From Tropicibacter naphthalenivorans (GTDB lineage: Bacteria; Pseudomonadota; Alphaproteobacteria; Rhodobacterales; Rhodobacteraceae): 64,000 nt of DNA. The stretch lies in contig NZ_FWXX01000001.1 in assembly GCF_900176475.1 (NCBI RefSeq), positions 682,001 to 746,000 of the forward strand. The letters are read 5' to 3'. This document shows, piece after piece, positions 33,501-41,808 of this stretch. Below the pieces are notes generated by a model that searched no databases, was not told where the DNA came from, and saw nothing but the letters and a program-made list of their open reading frames with translations. The position numbers and the translations under genes are program-made. Position 1 is the first letter of the stretch. Every line of letters starts with the position of its first letter.

Positions 33501-34607
33501 ATCAATGGGATTTCCGGGCAGATCGACCTGGCCTCTGGCCGCGCGAACATCGCGATTGGCGGCGACGTGGCCAGCGGCGGCGGGATCGAGATCACCGGCC
33601 CCGTGACCCTGTCAGCGCCCTTTGACGCCGACCTCACCGCGCGCCTGTTCAACGTGACCTTGCGGTCAGCGAACCTCTACGAGGCCAAGCTGGGTGGCAC
33701 CGTGACCATGGCCGGCGCGCTGGCGGGCGGCGCGCGGATCGGCGGCAGCATCAACGTCGAAACGGTCGAGCTGGAAATCCCCAACCTCGGGCCAAGCTAC
33801 GCGGCGCTCGACGGGCTGCGGCATCTGAACCCCTCGGCGGACGTGCAGCGGACCTTGCGCTTTGCGGGCCTGTCGCAGACACCCGAGGCCTCTGGCGGCG
33901 GCACATCGCGCCCCTATCCCATTGATCTGACAGTGAATGCGCCGAACCGGCTGTTCGTGCGCGGGCGCGGGTTGGACGCGGAACTGGGGGGCAACCTGCG
34001 CCTGACCGGGACCACCGCCGACATCGTGCCGGTGGGGCAGTTCGACCTGATCCGGGGGCGGCTTGACCTGCTGACCCGTCGCCTGACCCTGACCGAAGGC
34101 GCTGTCCGCCTGCGTGGCAGCTTTGACCCCTACATCGACTTCGCCGCCGCCACCGAGGTCGAGGACGTCAGCATCACTTTGCGCATCGCGGGCTTTGCCT
34201 CGGCGCCCGAGTTGACCATCACCTCCAGCCCCGCCTTGCCTCAGGAAGAGGCGCTGTCCTTCTTCCTGTTCGGCAAGGATGTGACCAGCATTTCGGCGCT
34301 GCAAGCGGTGCAACTGGCCGCCGCGATCCGCACCCTTTCGGGGTCTGGCGGCGCTGGCATCACCGAGAAAATCCGCCGCAACCTGGGCGTTGACGATCTG
34401 GACATTGGCACCGATGGCGACGGCAACGCGCAAGCCAAGGTGGGTAAGTACCTGACGGACAACATTTATACCGATGTGACGGTGAACAGCGGCGGCGACA
34501 CGCAGATCAACCTCAACCTTGATCTGAGCGACAATGTCACCGTGCGCGGGCGGCTGAACAACGATGGCGATACCGGCATCGGGGTGTTCTTTGAAAAGGA
34601 CTACTAA
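30543..34607 (+). CDS. tamB: Translocation and assembly module inner-membrane protein TamB
   Basis: A 1,354-residue protein with an N-terminal signal anchor (MRWISLCLMLLLPLTAWAQ). A very long beta-rich periplasmic region of repeating amphipathic strands (AsmA-like, hydrophobic groove) follows, then the C-terminal TamB/DUF490 domain, ending VTVRGRLNNDGDTGIGVFFEKDY. Near the middle, a pair of about 110-residue segments repeat closely (SGSATLTARGQGDLLAGVFDASA and SGSAEITANATADLLAGDFDVQA), showing internal duplication. It spans the periplasm to TamA. The stop/start TAATG overlap with tamA couples translation. Confidence 0.93.
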   Translation: MRWISLCLMLLLPLTAWAQDSETDRGYIQGLLEDALSAEGRSVQMQGFAGALSSRATIDKITVTDPDGAWLTMSDIALVWNRSALLRGAIDIEEITVGTIDLPRAPLPAPGEVPAPEASGSFALPDLPVSLNIAKMRIGRATLGQPLFGQAATIAFDGSAQLANGAGAVKLAITRQDQAGSVTLDAAFDNATRNLRLDLNLTEPENGIAANLLNLPGKPSVSLTAKGDDPLSDFTATVALATAGQPRLDGTVTLLTDQAGTSRFALDVGGDIAPVFAPEFADFLGDDVALVTRGARDASGALTLDTLDVRAAALSLTGSAQIGADGWPQTLRLDGAITPPDGERVLLPLSGEPTYVRAVTLSGQFDAAEGDTWLLAGRATGLERGPLQAERLGFDGSGQIDRTGQRVTGEIDLDAVGLNPGEAALATAIGEQLQGLIRFDWTNGQPLEISQMDLTGFDYGLTGAVTISGLDDPEALTVAPDLQLAARDLSRFAALAGQDLGGQARLNVTGTAAPLTGLVDLRLDGQTTDLSTGIAQLDPLLAGIGTLTLDLIRDESGLRADPLLLRTDAARIDATALIRTGRTTAELRAEVTDLALVQPGLDGAAVLTADLTQDDDAWKITADGTLPGDTRFGVTGTVTGDGTTALTVDGGLTAEVARLSVFSQLTNRRLSGSATLTARGQGDLLAGVFDASASGKATDLGIDAPSVAPLLRGTARFDVTANRNAAGVMTIDATTALPGQTTASFNGTVTGDGKTDLKAQGTLTARTASLNAFSALTGQRLSGSAEITANATADLLAGDFDVQANGQTVNLGIGNTSVDPLLRGTLRLTAEVSRQNGVLNIAALNATAPGISADISGQYGEQSGDLRYALSVTNLGQIVPDLPGRASVTGTATLSGNRWQIDASGNGPGGIFLNVRGGVQPDGPRLDLNVSGNAPLALANGRLSGQAVSGLVRFDLAVNGPPALTSVSGRVSLSDARLSIPGQSIAINGISGQIDLASGRANIAIGGDVASGGGIEITGPVTLSAPFDADLTARLFNVTLRSANLYEAKLGGTVTMAGALAGGARIGGSINVETVELEIPNLGPSYAALDGLRHLNPSADVQRTLRFAGLSQTPEASGGGTSRPYPIDLTVNAPNRLFVRGRGLDAELGGNLRLTGTTADIVPVGQFDLIRGRLDLLTRRLTLTEGAVRLRGSFDPYIDFAAATEVEDVSITLRIAGFASAPELTITSSPALPQEEALSFFLFGKDVTSISALQAVQLAAAIRTLSGSGGAGITEKIRRNLGVDDLDIGTDGDGNAQAKVGKYLTDNIYTDVTVNSGGDTQINLNLDLSDNVTVRGRLNNDGDTGIGVFFEKDY

Positions 34608-34612
34608 CGGTC

Positions 34613-34645
34613 AAGCGGCGAGGCACCCCCTCGCCGCTTTGCTTT
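34613..34645. terminator. Bidirectional terminator between tamB and acuI
   Basis: A 10-bp perfect stem AGCGGCGAGG / CCTCGCCGCT with a 5-base loop lies between two convergent genes and is followed by TTGCTTTG on the plus strand. Confidence 0.8.
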
Positions 34646-34658
34646 GTATCGCAGGGGC

Positions 34659-35648
34659 TTAGGCGTTGACGTCCACCACGACGCGGCCCTTGACCTGACC
34701 TTTCAGGATGTCCTTGCCCAGCTGCGGCAGGTCAGACAGGGTCGCGGGCTGCACCATCGCGTCGAGCTTGTCCATCGGCAGATCTTGCGCGATCCGCTGC
34801 CACGCGCGCAGGCGGTTGTCGTAGGGCTGCATGACGCTGTCGATCCCCAGCAGGTTCACGCCGCGCAGCAGGAAGGGGATCACCGTCGCAGGCAGGCCCG
34901 CGCCCCCCGCAAGGCCGACCGCCGCAACCGACGCTCCGTACTTCATCTGGCCCAACACGCGCGCCAGCATATCGCCGCCCACCGCATCGACACAGCCCGC
35001 CCAAGTCTCTGATTCCAAGGGACGTTTCACCGTCTCGTTGATCTCTTCGCGGGCGACGATCTGTGTCGCGCCGAGCGATTTGAGGTAGTCCGCCGTCTCG
35101 GGCCGCCCGGTGACGCCCGCCACCTCATGCCCGAGGTTCGCAAGGATCGCCGTCGCCACAGAGCCAACGCCGCCCGCAGCCCCAGTGACCAGCACAGGCC
35201 CGTTCCCCGGCTTTAGCCCGTGGTCCTCCAGCGCCATCACCGCCAGCATCGCGGTAAAGCCCGCCGTCCCCACGGCCATCGCTTGGCGGGTCGTCAACCC
35301 TTGAGGCAGCGGCACCAGCCAGTCGGCCTTGACCCGCGCCTTTTGCGCGTAGCCGCCCCAATGCGCTTCGCCCACGCGCCAGCCGGTCAGCACCACCTTG
35401 TCGCCGGGGGCATAGCGCGCGTCGTCCGACGCCTCGACCGTCCCGGCAAAGTCGATGCCCGGCACGTGAGGATAAGTGCGCACCAGACCGCCGCCCGGCC
35501 CGATGCACAGCCCGTCCTTGTAGTTCACGGTGGAATAGTCGACCGCGACGGTGACCTCGCCCGCGGGCAGCTGGTCTTGGGTCAGGTCGGTGACGGCGGC
35601 GTGGGTCTTGCCCTCGTCGTCCTTGGTGACGAGCAATGCTTTGAACAT
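34659..35648 (-). CDS. acuI: Acryloyl-CoA reductase, AcuI/YhdH type
   Basis: A 329-residue medium-chain dehydrogenase/reductase without the zinc ligands of alcohol dehydrogenases. The start MFKALLVTKDDEGKTHA, the segment VDYSTVNYKDGLCI (about 35-48), the cofactor loop VTGAAGGVGSVA (about 151-162) and the C-terminal GRVVVDVNA all match the AcuI/YhdH group. The enzyme reduces toxic acryloyl-CoA to propionyl-CoA with NADPH, a step in DMSP, acrylate and propionate metabolism in marine roseobacters. The ATG at 35648 follows AAAGGAG. It is divergent from a GntR regulator with tandem operator-like sites between them. Confidence 0.88.
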   Translation of the reverse strand: MFKALLVTKDDEGKTHAAVTDLTQDQLPAGEVTVAVDYSTVNYKDGLCIGPGGGLVRTYPHVPGIDFAGTVEASDDARYAPGDKVVLTGWRVGEAHWGGYAQKARVKADWLVPLPQGLTTRQAMAVGTAGFTAMLAVMALEDHGLKPGNGPVLVTGAAGGVGSVATAILANLGHEVAGVTGRPETADYLKSLGATQIVAREEINETVKRPLESETWAGCVDAVGGDMLARVLGQMKYGASVAAVGLAGGAGLPATVIPFLLRGVNLLGIDSVMQPYDNRLRAWQRIAQDLPMDKLDAMVQPATLSDLPQLGKDILKGQVKGRVVVDVNA

Positions 35649-35702
35649 GTCGGCTCCTTTCGGTTTGGCGTGCTTGCGCCGGAAGTGTTGCGCGTTTACA
35701 AT

Positions 35703-35726
35703 TGTCAGACATTTAAATGTCAGACA
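35703..35726. promoter_or_regulatory. Tandem odd-palindrome operator in the acuI/GntR gap
   Basis: TGTCAGACA occurs twice (35703-35711 and 35718-35726). Each copy is a palindrome around a central A, and the copies lie 15 bp apart centre to centre in an AT-rich spacer that contains the perfect palindrome GACATTTAAATGTC. The last base is 8 bases before the regulator start. This suits binding of the adjacent GntR protein to control both genes, including itself. Confidence 0.65.
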
Positions 35727-35733
35727 ATTAGAA

Positions 35734-36456
35734 ATGTCCAACACAGAACTCAGCGCGACCATCGCAAAATCCATCCGTGACGCCATCGTCGAAGGGCGTC
35801 TGGCCGTCGATGACCGCCTGCCGTCCGAATCCGAGCTGGCCGAGCAGTTCGAGGTGGGCCGGTCCACCGTGCGCGAGGCGCTCAAACGGCTGGCGGCGCA
35901 GTCGCTGATCCGCACCGAACGGGGTGCCTTTGGCGGGGCCTTTGTGCAGCGGCTGTCCTATGCCGATGCGCAGGCGCAGCACGTCACCACCTCGACCCTG
36001 CTGCTGTCGATGAACGAAGTGTCTTTTGTCACCGCCTGCCAGGCGCGATTCGCGCTGGAACGGGCCTGCGTCGATCTGGCCTGCGCCCACCGGCAAGCTG
36101 CTGATCTGGCCGACATGCGCGCCGAGATCACGCGCCAGTCGCAACCGGACCTGAGCGACGAGGGCTTTTGCGCCTCGGACGTGCGGCTGCACCGGGCCTT
36201 GGTCGACAGCGCGCAGAACCCCGTGCTGTCCTACCAGCTGGCCGGCGCGGTGGAGGCGATGCAGCCCTTGATGAACATGATTACCTTTAGCGATCGCTCG
36301 CGGTCTGAAATCACCCGCTACCACACGATGATGGTGGACGCAGTCGAGGCGCGCCAGCCGCCAAAGGTCGTGCGCGCGCTGGAATGTCTGGAAATCTACA
36401 CGCTGGAGCTGGGGCGCGGCAAAATCCTTGCCCGCAAGCAAACCCCAGCACGCTAA
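35734..36456 (+). CDS. GntR-family (FadR/FCD) transcriptional regulator
   Basis: A 240-residue regulator. The N-terminal winged helix (about 5-72) has PSESELAEQFEVGRSTVREALKRL, the GntR signature. The C-terminal FCD ligand domain (about 85-230) has metal/ligand-binding His residues in FCASDVRLHRALVDSAQNP and TRYHTMMVDAVEAR. It is divergent from acuI, with tandem operator-like sites in the gap. It probably represses acuI until a CoA-thioester or acid ligand is present. Typical AcuR regulators of acuI are TetR-type, so a GntR partner is a variation. Confidence 0.88.
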   Translation: MSNTELSATIAKSIRDAIVEGRLAVDDRLPSESELAEQFEVGRSTVREALKRLAAQSLIRTERGAFGGAFVQRLSYADAQAQHVTTSTLLLSMNEVSFVTACQARFALERACVDLACAHRQAADLADMRAEITRQSQPDLSDEGFCASDVRLHRALVDSAQNPVLSYQLAGAVEAMQPLMNMITFSDRSRSEITRYHTMMVDAVEARQPPKVVRALECLEIYTLELGRGKILARKQTPAR

Positions 36457-36488
36457 CCGAGACCGGACACCGTCACCTTTTTGCTCGA

Positions 36489-37673
36489 TTAATCAATTGT
36501 GTAGGTGCCAAAGCGGTACTGCACGCCGCCCGCCTCGCCGCTCAACCCACCGGGCAGCGCGGCCAAGACATCGCGCAGAGCGGCCTTGAGCGCCTCTTGA
36601 TCGGCAAACGGCTGCGGCGGACAGATAAAGCCGATCTGATGGGTGCCCTTGGGGTCTTCGGGCAGGACTTGCAGCCCGTAGCGCCCGCCGGGCGAGACCT
36701 GATAGCGGGTCTGGCTTGTCGAGACCTCTATTTTCTCGAAGAATTGCAAGGGGATGGGGGTCACCTTGCCCGTGGGCGAGACGTTTACAAAGGTCGGCGC
36801 ACAGCCCGCCACCACATCGGCCACCACGGACAACTCTTCGCCCACGGCCAAGGTTTTGGGGAAGCTGCTGAAGGTGTAGACCTGCGCGCCATCGTCGTCC
36901 GGCACAGCGGCGCGCAGCACCGTGGACTTGGCGAGGATCATCGACATGGGGATGCCAAAGTTGACCCCGATCCGCTTGTTGCCCGAGTTGTGCAACCCGA
37001 TGACCTGCCGCGCACTGCTGTCGATGATCGGCGAGCCGGAATTGCCGCCCAGCGTGTCGCAGGTGTGGCGCAGGCGCAGGTCAACGATGGTCTGGGTGGT
37101 CGCCGCGCGGCAGCCCTCGCGGCTGATGTGTTGCGACTTGCCCAGAGGGTGACCGATGATCCAGAACGGCATCCCCGGCGCGATCTCTTCGCCGCTAATC
37201 GGCAAGGTGCCATAGCGCGCGGACGGGTTGCCCATCACCTCTAACACCGTAAAATCAAGGTCTTTATCGGTCTCGACCGGGATCGGGTTGACCTCGAACC
37301 GCTCCGCCTCTTCGATCTGGCCGGGGGTGGTGAAACCCGCCAGAAACTCGACCGACACGATGCGCGTGGCGTTCATCTGCGGATGCTCCAACACGCCGGG
37401 AACGCAGTGGTTGTTGGTCACGATGTGACGCTCGTCGGCGATCCAGGCGGTGCAGGGCGCGGCCCCCACATCGGTGACGATATTGAGCATCCCGACCGCC
37501 CGCCCCATACGCCGGAAATCCGCCGTCTCGGCGTAGGTGTTGATCGGCTCATTGGCGTAAGCGTCGACAGAGACTTCGTTTTCCGTGTCGGGCCACAGGT
37601 TGCCCTGGGCATGAGCGCCCCCGGCAAGCAGCGCAGCGATCAGGCTGGCGATCTGGGCGATGGCGGTACTCAT
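36489..37673 (-). CDS. Secreted trypsin-like serine protease
   Basis: A 394-residue protein with a signal peptide (about 1-22, ending AHAQ) and a chymotrypsin-fold protease domain (about 50-260). The triad is visible as His89 (TNNHC), Asp140 (DLDFTVLE) and Ser212 (GGNSGSPI), so it should be active. Cys74/Cys90 and Cys188/Cys205 may form disulfides. The C-terminal 130 residues (CAPTFVNVSPTGKVTPIPLQ, read with VEVSTSQTRYQV) form a beta-rich domain unlike PDZ, of unknown role. The start ATG at 37673 follows AAAGGGGG. It is divergent from the OmpA-like gene; the target is unknown. Confidence 0.85.
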   Translation of the reverse strand: MSTAIAQIASLIAALLAGGAHAQGNLWPDTENEVSVDAYANEPINTYAETADFRRMGRAVGMLNIVTDVGAAPCTAWIADERHIVTNNHCVPGVLEHPQMNATRIVSVEFLAGFTTPGQIEEAERFEVNPIPVETDKDLDFTVLEVMGNPSARYGTLPISGEEIAPGMPFWIIGHPLGKSQHISREGCRAATTQTIVDLRLRHTCDTLGGNSGSPIIDSSARQVIGLHNSGNKRIGVNFGIPMSMILAKSTVLRAAVPDDDGAQVYTFSSFPKTLAVGEELSVVADVVAGCAPTFVNVSPTGKVTPIPLQFFEKIEVSTSQTRYQVSPGGRYGLQVLPEDPKGTHQIGFICPPQPFADQEALKAALRDVLAALPGGLSGEAGGVQYRFGTYTID

Positions 37674-37790
37674 CAAGAAGCCCCCTTTGGAACAGGCATT
37701 TCCCGCAGGATGCCCGCTTTGGCCCGCGCTGAAAAGTGGATTGCCGCGCCAAGCTGCGCTAAACTGGGCCAAACCGCACAGGAGCGCCCG

Positions 37791-38414
37791 ATGATCCGCA
37801 CCGTTTTGACCGCCTTGATCACAGTTTGCGCCGCTGGCGCGCAGGCCCAATCCATCATCACGTTGGACGATCTGGACCTTGGCGCGCCCGCCCCCGCCCC
37901 GCAGGCCAGTGCGGCGGACGAGATGAAGGACTGCATTCTCAACCCCTCGGCCTGCGACAATGCCGAATACGGCGGCGGGGCGGCGTTCAGCCTTGAGGAT
38001 GTGGTGAACCTTGGGGTGATCGACCACGCAGAGGCCAAGGCACAACCGCAGGTGGCCAAGGCCGCACCGCTGCCCTCGATCGATATCGAGATCCTTTTTG
38101 CCTATGATTCCGACGACTTGACCCCGCAGGCACAAGGCAAGCTGGCGGAACTGGTGCAGGTGCTGCGCGACCCTCGGTTTGACGACCAGATGCTGCTGTT
38201 CGTGGGGCATACCGACGGCGTCGGCTCTGCCAGTTATAACACCGCGCTGTCGCAGCGGCGGGCGCAGGCGGTGGCGCGCTATGTGCAGGACGTGATGGAC
38301 CTGCCGCCCAGCCGGATCGACGCGCGCGGGGTGGGGTTCAGCCGTCTTAAAAATGTGCGAAACCCCGACGCGGCAGAGAACCGGCGCGTGCAGTTGGTGC
38401 TGGTACAGCGTTAA
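37791..38414 (+). CDS. OmpA-family periplasmic peptidoglycan-binding protein
   Basis: A 207-residue exported protein with a signal peptide (MIRTVLTALITVCAAGAQAQ) and a 70-residue linker. The C-terminal OmpA domain (about 95-207) holds IDIEILFAYDSDDLTPQA, then GHTDGVGSASYNTALSQRRAQAVARYV, the peptidoglycan-binding signature with the conserved Asp and Arg, and ends VQLVLVQR. There is no lipobox cysteine at the cleavage site, so it is probably soluble in the periplasm. The ATG at 37791 follows AGGAG. It could tether envelope components; the partner is unknown. Confidence 0.82.
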   Translation: MIRTVLTALITVCAAGAQAQSIITLDDLDLGAPAPAPQASAADEMKDCILNPSACDNAEYGGGAAFSLEDVVNLGVIDHAEAKAQPQVAKAAPLPSIDIEILFAYDSDDLTPQAQGKLAELVQVLRDPRFDDQMLLFVGHTDGVGSASYNTALSQRRAQAVARYVQDVMDLPPSRIDARGVGFSRLKNVRNPDAAENRRVQLVLVQR

Positions 38415-38553
38415 ACGTTTCCGCTTGGGCGACAAAATAGCGGCCTGCGCGGGATTGCCTGCAGGCGCGCGACAACCCGCTGGGTTTGCCTAAAAAGAGT
38501 CGCAATTGCCTTGTTTTACAGGCAAAATCGCGACCAGTGGCGGGGCTGTTTTT

Positions 38554-39738
38554 ATGCGCATTGTTATCATCGTCAGCGATTTTCCAAAGGTGACCGAGAC
38601 CTTCGTGCTCGCCAATGCGCTGCATTATCTGGACGCAGGGCATGACGCGCGGATTTTCCACCTCAAGCCGTTTCGCACCGGCGAAGTGATCCATGGTCAC
38701 GCACAGCGCGCGATTGAGCGCGGGTTCACCTTTGGCTGGCTGTCTTTCGGCGGTTTGATGTGGGCGCTGGGGCGGCCGCGGCGTTTGGGGCGGGTGGTGG
38801 CGCAGATCGTGCGAGGGTTTGCGAAGGAGCCGAAGCGGCTGGCGGCGAGCCTTGCGATTGTGCCGAAATCCTGCGCCTTGGCGCGGGCCTGCGCGCGGGA
38901 CGGCACCGGGCATATCCACGCGGAATTCGCGGGCTACCCGGCCACCTCGGCGTGGATCGCTGCAACTTTGTCCGGGGTGCCGTTCAGCTTTTCCGCCCAT
39001 GCGCATGATATTTTCCTGACGCAAAGCCTGCTGGCGGAAAAGGCGCAGGATGCGCGCTTTGTCCGGGTGATTTCCCGCTTTAACCGCGATTTTCTAGCCG
39101 CCCTGCCCAGCTTTCCGGCGGACCGGCTAGAGGTGCTGCGCTGCGGGGTGAGCTTGCCGGAGCCGACGCCCACGCCAAGCCCCGCGACGCCTTGGCGGCT
39201 GCTGTTCGTGGGCGCACTCTTGCCGCGCAAAGGCGTCGAAGACTTGCTGGAGGCGCTGTCGCGGCTCGCCGATCTGCCGATCCATCTGGACGTGGTCGGC
39301 GGCGGGCGCTTGCGCGAAGGCCTTGAGGCGATGGCGCAGCAGATGGGGCTGGATGTGACATTCCACGGGGCGCAGCCCAGCGACGCGGTGCGCGCCCGGA
39401 TGCGCGACGCCCATCTGGTGGTGGTGCCGTCGAAACAGGGCGACGGAGGGCGATCCGAGGGCATCCCGGTGGTGCTGATGGAGGCCATGTCCGAGGCCCG
39501 CCCCGTGGTCGCGAGCCGCTTGTCGGGCATCCCCGAACTGGTCGAGGACGGCGTGACGGGCCGCTTGTCGGGCCCTGGCGACCCCGCCGCGCTGGCGGGC
39601 GCGATCCGCGCAGCCTTGACCGATTGGCAGGGGACTTTGGAGATGGCGCAAAGGGGCCGCGCCCGTGTGGCCGAGCACTACGACATCCAGAAAAACGCCG
39701 CAGCATTGTTGGCCCGGATCGAGGAGGAGGCGGCATGA
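38554..39738 (+). CDS. Glycosyltransferase, GT4 (GT-B) type
   Basis: A 394-residue GT-B transferase that adds a sugar from a nucleotide donor to a lipid-linked glycan. The N-terminal acceptor domain starts MRIVIIVSDFPKVTETFVLA, as in colanic-acid-type enzymes. The donor domain has LLFVGALLPRKGVEDLLEAL (about 210-229) and the GT4 motif EGIPVVLMEAMSEARPVVAS (about 303-322), whose first Glu and the later Glu bind the donor. It is the first gene of a three-gene plus-strand run, with a four-base overlap into the next gene. The sugar is unknown. Confidence 0.87.
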   Translation: MRIVIIVSDFPKVTETFVLANALHYLDAGHDARIFHLKPFRTGEVIHGHAQRAIERGFTFGWLSFGGLMWALGRPRRLGRVVAQIVRGFAKEPKRLAASLAIVPKSCALARACARDGTGHIHAEFAGYPATSAWIAATLSGVPFSFSAHAHDIFLTQSLLAEKAQDARFVRVISRFNRDFLAALPSFPADRLEVLRCGVSLPEPTPTPSPATPWRLLFVGALLPRKGVEDLLEALSRLADLPIHLDVVGGGRLREGLEAMAQQMGLDVTFHGAQPSDAVRARMRDAHLVVVPSKQGDGGRSEGIPVVLMEAMSEARPVVASRLSGIPELVEDGVTGRLSGPGDPAALAGAIRAALTDWQGTLEMAQRGRARVAEHYDIQKNAAALLARIEEEAA

Positions 39739-40880
39739 TGTTGGCTTTGCTGGTCTTTTCGCTGGGGATGGTGGTTTATGTGGTGGCCGGGTACCCGCTG
39801 CTGCTGCTGGCGCTGTGGCGCTTGAAAGGGCCGCGCGCGGTGCCCGAAGAGGTCGCGCCGCTGCGCATCGACTTTCTGATCCCGGCCCATAACGAGGGCG
39901 CAATCATCCGCGACAAGATCGAGAACACCTTTAACTTACGCAACCGGTTCGGGCATGAGTTGCGCGTGCTGGTCGTCTCGGACGGGTCCACCGACGATAC
40001 CGTGGCGCAGGCACGCGCCGTTGATGACCCGCGCCTGACGGTGGTGGAAACTCCGGGGCGGCTGGGCAAGCTGGGCGGGCTGAACATGGCGCTTGAGATG
40101 CTGGACGGCGACATCGTGGTGTTTTCCGACGCCAATGCGCTGCTGTCCAAGGGGACTTTGGACGCCCTGTCGCGCCATTTCGCCGACCCTGAGGTGGGCG
40201 GCGTCTGCGGGCAGATCACCATTGATGAGGACGACGACGGCGAGATCGCCAAGGCCGATGGCGCCTATTGGCGCTACGACCAGGCGATGAAGCGCGCCGA
40301 GAGCGATCTGGGCGGCACCGTTTCGGCCCAAGGGTCGATCTACGCCATTCGCCGCGCGCTGACCGGGCCGATCCCGCCGGGGGTGGCGGATGATTTCCTG
40401 ATGTCGGTGCGGGTTGTGGAGCAAGGGTTCCGGCTGGCGTTCGAGCCGCGCGCCACCACCCGCGAAGCGGTGACCGAGCACGCCGGGAATGAAATGGCGC
40501 GGCGCATCCGCTCGACCGAGATGGGCTGGCGGGGCCTCATGATGATGCGCGGGCTGATGAACCCGGCCAAGCATGGCCTGTACGGTTGGCAGTTGCTGTC
40601 GCACAAAGGGCTGCGGCGCATGACGCCGTTCTTTTTGCTGCTGGCTTTCGTGGCGAATCTGGTCCTGATCGGGCAAGGTTTGATCCTGACCGCGCTGGGG
40701 CTGGGGCAGATCGCGTTCTACGGCATCGCGGTGCTGGCATGGCTGCTGCCACCGCTGCGCCGCCTGCCGGGCGTGGGCAAAGTGCTGTTCTTTGTGCTGG
40801 GCAATCTGGGCATGGCGCTTGGCCTGTTTGCCTATCTGCGCGGCAAGAAATCTTCGATCTGGACACCTGTGAGGGCATGA
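39735..40880 (+). CDS. Membrane glycosyltransferase, GT2 type
   Basis: A 381-residue GT-A enzyme. An N-terminal membrane helix (about 1-25) precedes the catalytic domain. That domain shows IPAHNEG (about 49-55), the DGSTDDT donor site (about 81-87), the DAN metal motif (VVFSDAN, about 130-136) and the acceptor/base region GVADDFLMSVRVVEQG. It ends with at least three C-terminal helices (about 295-370). The layout fits processive or polymer-building GT2 enzymes of exopolysaccharide synthesis. The start overlaps the GT4 gene by four bases. Confidence 0.87.
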   Translation: MMLALLVFSLGMVVYVVAGYPLLLLALWRLKGPRAVPEEVAPLRIDFLIPAHNEGAIIRDKIENTFNLRNRFGHELRVLVVSDGSTDDTVAQARAVDDPRLTVVETPGRLGKLGGLNMALEMLDGDIVVFSDANALLSKGTLDALSRHFADPEVGGVCGQITIDEDDDGEIAKADGAYWRYDQAMKRAESDLGGTVSAQGSIYAIRRALTGPIPPGVADDFLMSVRVVEQGFRLAFEPRATTREAVTEHAGNEMARRIRSTEMGWRGLMMMRGLMNPAKHGLYGWQLLSHKGLRRMTPFFLLLAFVANLVLIGQGLILTALGLGQIAFYGIAVLAWLLPPLRRLPGVGKVLFFVLGNLGMALGLFAYLRGKKSSIWTPVRA

Positions 40881-40881
40881 C

Positions 40882-41808
40882 ATGGCAATGAAACGCATCT
40901 TTATTCTTGGCCTGCAACGCTCTGGCACCACCTGGACCGCCAATATGCTGGCCGCGCTGCCGAGCGTCGCCGCCATTCAGGCGGGGGACCACGAGGGCGT
41001 GCACGAGAGCATCTTTTTCTCGCATTTCGCCAAGGCCTTTGGCGATTGGGATGACCTGCCCGCGCGGCGGCGATTCATCGAGGCGTTCAAACAGTCGGAC
41101 TATTTCCAGCTTAGCGGGCTGGAGCCCGAGTTGCTGGACGAATTCGCCGAGACCAAGTCCAGCCCCGCCGAGGTTTTCCTGTCGATGATGGACCTGTATG
41201 CCGAGGTGAACGGGGCGGATGCGTGGATCGAAAAGTCGCCGCATCACACGTTCTGCGCCGAAGAGATCGCCGAGGCCGCGCCGGATGCGCAGTTCCTGAT
41301 CGTGCAGCGGCGGGTGCCGGATCTGGTGCGCTCGCGTCTGTTCAGCTTTGGCCGTCAGCTGCGCTGGCCGCCGATGCGCTGGCTGGACGTGGCGCGCGGG
41401 GCGATTGCCGCCAAACACGCCGAACGCGAGATGTTGGAGTTTGCCGCCGATAACCCCCAAGCCATGGTGGTCCGCTACGAAGACCTGCTGCACGACGATG
41501 ACATGGTGTTGCGCGAGGCGATCATCGACTTTCTCGGGCTCGACGCCTATCCCGACGACATGATCAGCCAGTACGAGGCCAACAGCAGCTTTGCCGGGGG
41601 TCCGCGCAAGTCGCTGGGGCCGGTGTCCAAGCTGGTGCTGGCGGTGGCGGCTTTTGTGGGGGGGCTGCTGCCCATGAGCCTGCTGCGCCGCATCCGGGAC
41701 GCGCGAAATGAAAAGCGCGGGATCGACTGGCCGGATTGGGCGTGGAAGCGGTCGAAGTTCGACCCGCATCATATCGAGGCCGACAGCCCGCAGATCATTC
41801 TTGACTAG
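40882..41808 (+). CDS. Sulfotransferase family protein
   Basis: A 308-residue PAPS-dependent sulfotransferase. The 5'-phosphosulfate loop is LGLQRSGTTW (about 9-18). The 3'-phosphate region appears as FLIVQRRVPDLVRSRLFSF (about 135-153), and MVVRYEDLL (about 195-203) is a family landmark. It would add sulfate to a sugar of the polymer made by the flanking glycosyltransferases, as in sulfated marine exopolysaccharides. It follows the GT2 gene by one base. Its stop overlaps the stop of the convergent glycosyltransferase by four bases. Confidence 0.8.
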   Translation: MAMKRIFILGLQRSGTTWTANMLAALPSVAAIQAGDHEGVHESIFFSHFAKAFGDWDDLPARRRFIEAFKQSDYFQLSGLEPELLDEFAETKSSPAEVFLSMMDLYAEVNGADAWIEKSPHHTFCAEEIAEAAPDAQFLIVQRRVPDLVRSRLFSFGRQLRWPPMRWLDVARGAIAAKHAEREMLEFAADNPQAMVVRYEDLLHDDDMVLREAIIDFLGLDAYPDDMISQYEANSSFAGGPRKSLGPVSKLVLAVAAFVGGLLPMSLLRRIRDARNEKRGIDWPDWAWKRSKFDPHHIEADSPQIILD

